Assembly: GCA_000722615.1 (NCBI GenBank)
Contig: JOKI01000007.1
Span: 141,623-205,622 of the forward strand
Source: Pseudorhizobium pelagicum
GTDB lineage: Bacteria; Pseudomonadota; Alphaproteobacteria; Rhizobiales; Rhizobiaceae
Reading direction: 5' to 3'
DNA length: 64,000 nucleotides
Below, piece after piece: positions 58,462 to 64,000 of the stretch. Under the pieces are notes generated by a model, which did no database searches, was not told the DNA's origin, and saw only the letters and a list, made by a program, of their open reading frames with translations. The position numbers and the translations under genes were made by a program. The stretch's first letter is position 1, and each line of letters starts with the position of its first letter.

Positions 58462-58779
58462 ATGGACGATGAACTCTGGAAGACCGTGCGTGTCCGCCAG
58501 CGCACGTACAGATCCGGCAGGACCGGTGCCCTCAATATTGCGCTGCTGTTCGGAACGGCGGCGATCGCCCTGTCTCTGATCGTCACGCCGATGCTCGCCG
58601 AGAACCGCGACGACCGAAACCTGGCGCATGTCCAGGAGGAGTTCGACCGCATCACGACCGGCTCCATCACGCCTTCGGGCACGAATTCCAAACACTACAC
58701 GATCCGCCGCAGCGTCCTGCAGGAAACACCCGGCTCCGTCTGCATCATCCAGCCGTATGACGTCGGCAGCCGCTGCTGA
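58462..58779 (+). CDS. Small membrane protein of unknown function
   Basis: A 105-residue protein with a basic N-terminus, one hydrophobic helix (about 22-45, 'ALNIALLFGTAAIALSLIVT') and a C-terminal soluble tail containing two cysteines ('GSVCIIQ', 'GSRC'). I do not recognise it. It is followed after 35 bases by a Flp pilin gene in the same direction, so it may serve the pilus; that is inference. Confidence 0.7.
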   Translation: MDDELWKTVRVRQRTYRSGRTGALNIALLFGTAAIALSLIVTPMLAENRDDRNLAHVQEEFDRITTGSITPSGTNSKHYTIRRSVLQETPGSVCIIQPYDVGSRC

Positions 58780-58814
58780 GCGGTGATGCCTGCAAGGCAG
58801 CGAAAGGAAATCGA

Positions 58815-58988
58815 ATGCGTCTCCTCCGGTCCCTGTCGCGGTCGAACGAAGGTGCGACGGCCATTGAATACGGTCTCATCGCAGCGCTGATCGCCGTTGC
58901 TCTGATCGCCGGTCTCGGCACCTTCTCCGATGCTCTGCTCAACGTCTTCGGGGCCGTCGAGGAGCGACTGGACACCGTCACCGACTAG
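58815..58988 (+). CDS. Flp-family type IVb pilin (stand-alone)
   Basis: A 57-residue prepilin with no tad/cpa genes around it. The class IVb signature 'EGATAIEYGLIAALIA' places the prepilin-peptidase site after Gly-13; a single hydrophobic helix (about 18-42) follows. The ATG follows AAGGAA. It is 57 codons and so easily overlooked. The TAG stop overlaps the convergent methyltransferase stop in CTAG. Processing by a TadV/PilD-type peptidase elsewhere is assumed. Confidence 0.85.
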   Translation: MRLLRSLSRSNEGATAIEYGLIAALIAVALIAGLGTFSDALLNVFGAVEERLDTVTD

Positions 58989-59875
58989 GGGTCGCGGGTG
59001 TCGTCGTCCTTCGGGACGCGCAGCGCATCCGCCAGCCGCATCTTCGCCGATCCCGGTTTCAGCGGCTGCTGCTGGCTTTCGTGCGGCGCCCAGCCGGAGG
59101 CGTAGATGATCGAGAAGGTTGCCCGGATCCGCCCGTCGGGATCCGCATAGCGCTCCGCATAGAGTTCCGCCGCCCGCAGGAAGAACCGCCGCCCCACCGG
59201 GGTGCGGCTGCGGCCCGTCAGCGGATTGGCCATGCCCATGGCGCGGATGTCGCGCATCAATGCAAAGAGAGAATCGTAGCGGACGGTGTAGTTCTCGACG
59301 TCGACGACCGGGAGGGCAAAGCCCGCCCGCTGCATCAGGGCGCCGATATCGCGCACATCGGCGAAGGGGATGACGCGGGGACTTGCGCCGCCGGTGATTT
59401 CCGCCTCGGCTGCCAGGAGCACGTCGCGCAGTTCGCCAAGCGTCCCGCCGCCGGGGATGGCGGCCATGAACAGACCATCCGGCTTCAGGGCCCGGCGGAC
59501 ACGCACCAGCGTTCCGGGCATGTCGTTGACCAGATGCAGCGAGAGCGGCGAGACGATGAGGTTCACGGAAGCCGGATCGAGCGGGACGTCGTCGAGGGTG
59601 GCAAGCCTCAGGTGATTGCCGGGCGACGCGAAGGCGGTGCTGGTTTCGATGCGGTCCAGGCTGCCGACCTTGCCGGTTTCCAGCACCTGACGGGCGGTCG
59701 TGCCGCTGCCGCCGTGCAGTTCGGCTGCGGTGTCGAAATACCGTTCGACGACGGACAGCCGCTCGGCGATCTCTTTGGCCGCAATCTCGAGCAGGAAGCC
59801 CGCGCCGGTATCGCCGGCGGACATCGCCCGTTCGCGCCGGGCCGTTGCCAACGCCTGATCGAAAAGTATCTCCAT
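58985..59875 (-). CDS. SAM-dependent methyltransferase, BioC/NDUFAF5-like
   Basis: A 296-residue protein. It begins 'MEILFDQAL', has a degenerate SAM motif I, then 'PASVNLIVSPLSLHLVNDMPG' and 'RRALKPDGLFMAAIPGGGTL'. The latter is the signature shared by BioC and the mitochondrial complex-I assembly factor NDUFAF5 in alphaproteobacteria. Complex-I assembly or biotin precursor methylation are both possible. The ATG at 59875 is the better of two. It is divergent from comF. Confidence 0.82.
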   Translation of the reverse strand: MEILFDQALATARRERAMSAGDTGAGFLLEIAAKEIAERLSVVERYFDTAAELHGGSGTTARQVLETGKVGSLDRIETSTAFASPGNHLRLATLDDVPLDPASVNLIVSPLSLHLVNDMPGTLVRVRRALKPDGLFMAAIPGGGTLGELRDVLLAAEAEITGGASPRVIPFADVRDIGALMQRAGFALPVVDVENYTVRYDSLFALMRDIRAMGMANPLTGRSRTPVGRRFFLRAAELYAERYADPDGRIRATFSIIYASGWAPHESQQQPLKPGSAKMRLADALRVPKDDDTRDP

Positions 59876-59936
59876 CGTGCCCATGTCCTCAAGAATCTGT
59901 TGCGCAAAGGCCCGCCGCCGGACCTAATGTCAATCC

Positions 59937-60710
59937 ATGACGGTAGATGAGACCGAGACAGCGTCGAAGCCCGTGCTGCGGTTCCCCGCCTGGCTGCGGT
60001 GGATCGGCGATCTCGTCTATCCGCCCGTCTGTCCCGCATGTGGGGTTCTCACCGGCCGCCATGCAAGCTTCTGCCCAGACTGCTGGCGTGAAATCCCGTT
60101 CATCGAGCGTCCCTACTGCGAGATTCTCGGCCTGCCGTTCAGCATCGATCCCGGCGAGGGCATGGTGTCGGCGGAAGCGATCGCGGAGCCGCCGGTCTTC
60201 GATCGCCTGCGGAGCGTGGCGATCCACGAGGGGCCGGTGCGCCATCTGGTCCACGGCCTGAAATACCGGGACCGGACGGATCTGGCGCCGATGATGGCGC
60301 TCTGGATGCTGCGCGCCTCCGAGGGACTGGTTGCCCGCTGCGACGCCATCGTGCCGGTGCCGCTGCATCGCCGGCGGTTCGCCAGCCGCAAGTTCAACCA
60401 GTCGGCCGAGCTTGCCCGGCACCTGTCGCGGCTGTCAGGCAGGCCTCTTCTGCCGCGGACGCTGGTGCGGGTGAAGAATACCGCGCGGCAGGTGGGCCTG
60501 ACGGCGCGGGCCCGGGAAGACAACGTCCGGGCCGCCTTCCGGGTCGTGGCCGGACGCGAGACCGATGTTGCCGGCCGGCACATCGTCCTCGTCGACGACG
60601 TCTATACGACGGGCGCAACCGTCTCCTCCGCATGCCGGGCCCTGCGCAGGGCGGGCGCGGCGGAGGTCACGGTTTTGACCTTTGCAATGGCGGTGGCCGG
60701 GCCTATATGA
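59937..60710 (+). CDS. comF: ComF-family phosphoribosyltransferase-like protein
   Basis: A 257-residue protein. The N-terminal zinc-ribbon 'CPACGVLTGRHASFCPDCW' is followed by a PRTase domain whose PRPP loop is 'VLVDDVYTTGAT' and by 'VRVKNTARQVGL'. ComF takes part in DNA uptake or repair in other bacteria; the role in rhizobia is open. It precedes grxC by 56 bases. Confidence 0.9.
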   Translation: MTVDETETASKPVLRFPAWLRWIGDLVYPPVCPACGVLTGRHASFCPDCWREIPFIERPYCEILGLPFSIDPGEGMVSAEAIAEPPVFDRLRSVAIHEGPVRHLVHGLKYRDRTDLAPMMALWMLRASEGLVARCDAIVPVPLHRRRFASRKFNQSAELARHLSRLSGRPLLPRTLVRVKNTARQVGLTARAREDNVRAAFRVVAGRETDVAGRHIVLVDDVYTTGATVSSACRALRRAGAAEVTVLTFAMAVAGPI

Positions 60711-60766
60711 AGGCAGAAGACAATGTTTCCACGGCATTTTCCCTAAGCCGTGCGCGGAGAGAATTC

Positions 60767-61024
60767 ATGGCAGATGTTACCATCTATACCCGTCAGGGCT
60801 GCGGATATTGCTCCCGGGCGAAGTCCCTCCTGTCGTCCAAGGGCGTCGACTTTACCGAGCATGACGCAAGCTTTTCGCAGGAATTGCGCCAGGAGATGAT
60901 CGACAAGGCCAACGGTCGCTCGACCTTCCCGCAGATCTTCATCAACGGCGAACACGTCGGCGGCTGCGACGAGCTGCACGCGCTCGACCGGGCCGGCAAG
61001 CTCGATCCGATGCTCGCCAACTAA
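60767..61024 (+). CDS. grxC: Glutaredoxin 3 (dithiol)
   Basis: An 85-residue thioredoxin-fold protein with the 'CGYC' active site and the glutathione-binding 'STFPQIFINGEHVGGCDEL'. It reduces disulfides with glutathione. The ATG at 60767 gives the normal length; a longer frame upstream belongs to comF in another phase. The nitrilase gene begins 13 bases later. Confidence 0.95.
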   Translation: MADVTIYTRQGCGYCSRAKSLLSSKGVDFTEHDASFSQELRQEMIDKANGRSTFPQIFINGEHVGGCDELHALDRAGKLDPMLAN

Positions 61025-61037
61025 GGGACCGACCGAC

Positions 61038-61892
61038 ATGGCGTTCAAGGCTGCTGCCATCCAGATGTGCTCCGGTGTCGACCCGCAGAAGAACGCGGCC
61101 GACATGGTGCGTCTCGTCCGCGAGGCGGCAAGCCAGGGCGCGGTCTATGTCCAGACGCCGGAAATGACCGGAGCCGTGCAGAAGGACCGCGCGGGGCTGA
61201 GGGCGGTGCTGAGGGACGAGTCGGACGATATCATCGTCGCCACCGCCCGGAGCCTGGCGCAGGACCTCGGCATCCATGTGCATGTCGGCTCGACCGCGAT
61301 TGCGCTCGACGACGGCAAGATCGCCAACCGGGGCTTCCTGTTCGGCCCCAATGGCAGCCGTATCTGCACCTATGACAAGATCCACATGTTCGACGTCGAT
61401 CTCGACAATGGCGAGAGCTGGCGCGAAAGCGCCGCCTATAGCCCGGGCGCGGCGGCGCGAGTCGCCGAGCTACCCTTTGCCAAGCTCGGCTTTGCGATCT
61501 GCTACGACGTCCGCTTTCCGGCGCTGTTTCGGACGGAAGCGGTGGCCGGCGCCGAGGTGCTGACGGTTCCGGCCGCCTTCACCCGCCAGACCGGCGAGGC
61601 GCACTGGGAGGTCCTGCTGCGGGCCCGCGCCATCGAGAACGGCGCCTTCCTCATCGCGGCGGCCCAGGCCGGCGTCCACGAGGACACCCGCGAGACCTTC
61701 GGACACTCGATGATCATCGACCCCTGGGGCAAGGTGCTGGCCTCGGCCGGCGGCAGCGGCGAGGCCGTGGTGCTGGCCGAGATCGATGTCGATCAGGTCA
61801 AGGCTGCCCGGGGCAAGATCCCGAACCTCAAGAACGCCCGTGACTTCACGCTCGATACCGTGGCGGCGGAGGCGGAAGGGGTACCCGCTTGA
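61038..61892 (+). CDS. Carbon-nitrogen hydrolase (nitrilase superfamily)
   Basis: A 284-residue amidase. The Glu-Lys-Cys triad is in 'TPEMTG', 'YDKIHMFDVDL' and 'AICYDVRFP'. It is closest to the Nit1/omega-amidase group, which repairs deaminated glutathione and related amides. The order grxC-nitrilase fits a glutathione-linked role. The stop overlaps the TTG start of the DUF1178 gene (TTGA). Confidence 0.9.
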   Translation: MAFKAAAIQMCSGVDPQKNAADMVRLVREAASQGAVYVQTPEMTGAVQKDRAGLRAVLRDESDDIIVATARSLAQDLGIHVHVGSTAIALDDGKIANRGFLFGPNGSRICTYDKIHMFDVDLDNGESWRESAAYSPGAAARVAELPFAKLGFAICYDVRFPALFRTEAVAGAEVLTVPAAFTRQTGEAHWEVLLRARAIENGAFLIAAAQAGVHEDTRETFGHSMIIDPWGKVLASAGGSGEAVVLAEIDVDQVKAARGKIPNLKNARDFTLDTVAAEAEGVPA

Positions 61893-62317
61893 TCCGCTAT
61901 TCCCTCGTCTGCGACAGTGGCCATGCCTTCGAAGGCTGGTTTTCGGAAAGCGCCGATTTCGACCGGCAGGTCGCGACCGGCTTCCTGACGTGCCCGACCT
62001 GCAACTCCGCGGCGATCTCGAAGTCGCTGATGGCGCCGTCGGTCTCGACGGCACGCCGCAAGGACGAGAAGCGGGCGGTTGCCATGGACATGGCGCAGAA
62101 GCGGGTGATGGCGAAGCTGCGCGAGGCGGTGAGCGCCATCAAGGCCAATGCCGAGGATGTCGGCGAGAAGTTTCCCGAGGAAGCCCGCAAGATCCACTAC
62201 GGCGAGGCGGACGCCCGCGGCATCATCGGCAAGGCGAGCGTCGAGGAGGTACGTGCGCTGGTCGACGAAGGCATCGAGGTGGCGCCGCTGCCGGTGCTGC
62301 CGGACGACGCGAACTAG
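61889..62317 (+). CDS. DUF1178-family protein
   Basis: A 142-residue protein with the DUF1178 signature 'IRYSLVCDSGHAFEGWF' and 'LTCPTCNS', so a possible zinc ribbon of one CxxC and another Cys. It starts with TTG overlapping the nitrilase stop. The family is of unknown function and is often next to nitrilase. It converges with the parD gene, sharing CTAG. Confidence 0.82.
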   Translation: MIRYSLVCDSGHAFEGWFSESADFDRQVATGFLTCPTCNSAAISKSLMAPSVSTARRKDEKRAVAMDMAQKRVMAKLREAVSAIKANAEDVGEKFPEEARKIHYGEADARGIIGKASVEEVRALVDEGIEVAPLPVLPDDAN

Positions 62318-62577
62318 CGGCTCACTCCAAGCCCAGCCGCGAAAATCTCCTCGAAAGCTTCGTCAATCGGCAGGTATCGACCCGCCTCGATGTCGTCGAT
62401 CCCTCTCTGGAGTGCGGCATCGAGCTTCTGTCGGGCCAGACCGCGTTCCCGGCGTCTGCGGATCAGGTCTTCGACGTAGTCGCTCGGTGAGGCGAAGGAT
62501 CCGCGCTCCACCTCGTCGCGGACGAAATCCTCGATGTCCGGCTCCAGCGTCACTGTGATTTTTACGGCTTCCGACAT
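62314..62577 (-). CDS. ParD-like antitoxin (ribbon-helix-helix), orphan
   Basis: An 87-residue protein. The N-terminal RHH region 'VKITVTLEPDIEDFVRDEV' and 'GSFASPSDYVEDLIRRR' match ParD/CC2985-type antitoxins; the acidic tail 'YLPIDEAFEEIFA' would bind ParE. No ParE-like gene follows: the next gene on that side is convergent. The toxin may have been lost, or the protein acts in trans. It is 63 bases downstream of ubiG. Confidence 0.82.
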   Translation of the reverse strand: MSEAVKITVTLEPDIEDFVRDEVERGSFASPSDYVEDLIRRRRERGLARQKLDAALQRGIDDIEAGRYLPIDEAFEEIFAAGLGVSR

Positions 62578-62640
62578 GATTTCCGTTCCCAACTATGGGG
62601 CCAGTTTACCACAGCCATCGCCTGCCGCAAAAGCGGCCGT

Positions 62641-63387
62641 TCAGCCCTGCTTCTTCGCTAGCATCATGTAGTTGACGTCCATGTCGGGCGAGAGGTTCCA
62701 GCGGTCCTGGAGCGGGTTGAAGAAGACGCCGGTGCGGTGGATGATCTCCATGCCGCCGGCGGTCAGCGGTGCTTCGATCTCCTGCGGCTGGACGAGCTTC
62801 TCGTACTGGTGGGTGCCCTTCGGCAGCCAGCGCAGGATGTTCTCGGCCGCGAAGATGGCAAGAGCGCGTGCCTTCAGCGTGCGGTTGATGGTGGCGACGA
62901 ACATCAGGCCGCCGGGCTTCACCATCGAGGCGCAGGTGCGCATGAAGAAATCCACGTCCGCCACGTGCTCGACCACCTCCATGTTGAGGATCACGTCGAA
63001 CATCTCGCCGGCTTCCGCCAGATGCTCGGCGGTGACGGCGCGGTAATCGACGGTGACGCCGGTTTCCGCCGCATGGGTTTGCGCAATACGAATGTTCTTT
63101 TCCGAGGGGTCGGCGCCGACCACGGTGGCGCCCATGCGGGCCATGGGTTCGGAGAGAAGGCCGCCGCCGCAACCGATGTCGAGCACGCGCAGACCGGTGA
63201 GCGGCAGGTGATCCCTGGCGTTGCGGCCGAAATTCTCGGAGACGCGGTCGCGGATGTAGGCAAGGCGCACCGGGTTGAACTTGTGAAGCGGCTTGAACTT
63301 GCCGGTCGGATCCCACCATTCCGCGGCCATGGCGGAGAAACGGTCGACCTCGCTCTGGTCGATGGTTGTCTTGGCTGCGTCGGTCAT
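62641..63387 (-). CDS. ubiG: Ubiquinone biosynthesis O-methyltransferase UbiG
   Basis: A 248-residue SAM-dependent enzyme that carries out both O-methylations of ubiquinone synthesis. SAM motif I is '[20 protein letters not shown]', with '[12 protein letters not shown]' and '[11 protein letters not shown]'. The N-terminus '[19 protein letters not shown]' is diagnostic. The ATG at 63387 is preferred. A Cys-rich hypothetical gene ends 4 bases upstream on the same strand. Confidence 0.96.
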   Translation of the reverse strand: MTDAAKTTIDQSEVDRFSAMAAEWWDPTGKFKPLHKFNPVRLAYIRDRVSENFGRNARDHLPLTGLRVLDIGCGGGLLSEPMARMGATVVGADPSEKNIRIAQTHAAETGVTVDYRAVTAEHLAEAGEMFDVILNMEVVEHVADVDFFMRTCASMVKPGGLMFVATINRTLKARALAIFAAENILRWLPKGTHQYEKLVQPQEIEAPLTAGGMEIIHRTGVFFNPLQDRWNLSPDMDVNYMMLAKKQG

Positions 63388-63391
63388 CGGA

Positions 63392-63814
63392 TCATCCCTT
63401 CTTCTTGGCATTTGAAGTCGGATGACAGGGGCTCGAAGTCAAGAGGCTGGTTGCCGCAGCGGACGGCCAGGGCCGGCTGGCAAGCTGCCTGAGCTGCCTT
63501 TCTGACGTTTTCCTAAAACGCGCAGCTTCGAGTTCCTGTCTGGCGTGGGTTTGGTAGACGGCATAGTTGTCGTCCTCCTGGGCGGCAATACAGGCGGGCA
63601 ATCGTGCGCAGGCGTTTCCGGACATTCCAAGCAGTTGCTGTGCCTGAACGGCACCTCGCGTGTGACGGCTTGGCTGCATCGGACCGGTGCAGGCCTTGTC
63701 GCGACGACACTTGCGGATGCCGCAGAGGATGAAGGGCGCCCCCACCTTCGTTGCGACACAGCGATGCAGCAGTTCGTGGTGCTGCGTCCGCAGCAGCTCG
63801 TATTCCGATGCCAT
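63392..63814 (-). CDS. Cys-rich hypothetical protein upstream of ubiG
   Basis: A 140-residue protein I do not recognise. It contains six cysteines with His residues in the first 76 residues (C19, C31, C36, C42, C69, C75), around '[19 protein letters not shown]' and 'ACARLPACI', then a basic Arg/Gln/Ala-rich tail. The pattern suggests metal or cluster binding. The ATG at 63814 follows ACAAGGAGAACGGG, a strong ribosome site. It ends 4 bases before ubiG and is probably co-transcribed. A longer upstream start is possible. Confidence 0.65.
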   Translation of the reverse strand: MASEYELLRTQHHELLHRCVATKVGAPFILCGIRKCRRDKACTGPMQPSRHTRGAVQAQQLLGMSGNACARLPACIAAQEDDNYAVYQTHARQELEAARFRKTSERQLRQLASRPWPSAAATSLLTSSPCHPTSNAKKKG

Positions 63815-64000
63815 TCCCGTTCTCCTTGTCCCGTACCGTGGTTCGCCGCGCAAGCCCTGCCTCCTTGTGCTCCTGATTGATAGGCTGCTCCTGCGTCACG
63901 CCATCGCTGTGAATTTTCGCCAGACGGACTCCTCCCCTGGCGATCTCGATCTTTTCAGTTCGGCCGGGACACGTCGTGTGCCTCGAATGAATTTTTATAA

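Noticed and set aside
63815-64000. A gene start at the right-hand end
   Set aside because: No ribosome site with a credible frame is visible; the region probably holds the promoter of the Cys-rich gene and of a gene beyond the window.

Overview
The window is GC-rich chromosomal DNA of an alphaproteobacterium, most probably a member of the Rhizobiaceae (Rhizobium/Agrobacterium/Ensifer/Shinella group). The support is the gene content and neighbourhoods: aroK-aroB next to xerD, the CobS/CobT pair of the aerobic cobaltochelatase, an ftsEX pair, an HWE-family sensor kinase, a CpdR-like single-domain response regulator, a TIGR02302 protein, and sigma70-like promoters of the rhizobial CTTGAC/CTATA type. 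The genus is an inference. Almost everything is dense core genome. I see no insertion sequence, prophage, CRISPR array, rRNA operon or conjugation module. No gene-free stretch exceeds 300 bases; the longest, 47195-47490, holds a perfect inverted repeat and no gene I can support.

Layout. 1-3.2 kb: 3' end of a Cache-domain receptor gene, an HWE kinase, tRNA-Arg(CCT) and an M20 amidohydrolase. 3.3-9.4 kb: DD-carboxypeptidase, CobW-type GTPase, TusA, a lipoprotein L,D-transpeptidase, accA and xerD. 9.5-17.5 kb: aroK-aroB, a CBS-domain membrane protein, bolA, a J-domain protein, cobS-cobT and an esterase-like periplasmic protein. 17.5-25.7 kb: queuosine-precursor transporter (with a possible preQ1-I-like leader), rpmB, a DUF3108 protein, a DMT exporter, gloB, a methyltransferase, hisC-tyrC and a DUF2125 protein. 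25.7-34.2 kb: ChaC, PlsC, a DUF218 protein, ftsEX, hpt, the CpdR-like regulator and the TIGR02302 protein. 34.3-45.8 kb: lysA-lptM-argH, TlpA, hbdA-etfA-etfB, rhomboid, a PduO-type adenosyltransferase, a twin-TM protein, an SDR, YihY, GluQRS and an AlkA-like glycosylase. 45.8-51.9 kb: HNH nuclease, DsbB, tRNA-Leu(CAA), an acyl-CoA synthetase and a GNAT/flippase pair. 52-64 kb: secA, a parvulin, argJ-GNAT-mutT, a short membrane protein and a Flp pilin, a BioC-like methyltransferase, comF, grxC, a nitrilase, DUF1178, an orphan ParD, ubiG and a Cys-rich hypothetical protein.

How the genes work together. Several functions recur: cell envelope and division (DD-carboxypeptidase, L,D-transpeptidase, FtsEX, PlsC, DUF218, LptM, SecA, parvulin); amino-acid and cofactor synthesis (aroKB, hisC-tyrC, lysA, argH, argJ, cobST, the PduO adenosyltransferase, ubiG); queuosine (precursor transporter plus GluQRS); and redox or thiol chemistry (TusA, GloB, TlpA, DsbB, Grx3, ChaC). 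CtrA-like half-sites lie in front of ftsE, the CpdR-like regulator and the pilin gene, which suggests these are tied to the cell cycle. Packing is extreme: of 14 convergent pairs, five overlap by exactly the four bases of their stop codons (CTAG, TTAA or TTAG), and many co-directional pairs are ATGA- or TTGA-coupled.

The most interesting leads are the preQ1-I-like structure over the start codon of the queuosine-precursor transporter, the CtrA-like and GANTC sites in front of ftsE and the regulator, the stand-alone Flp pilin, and the Cys-rich protein upstream of ubiG.
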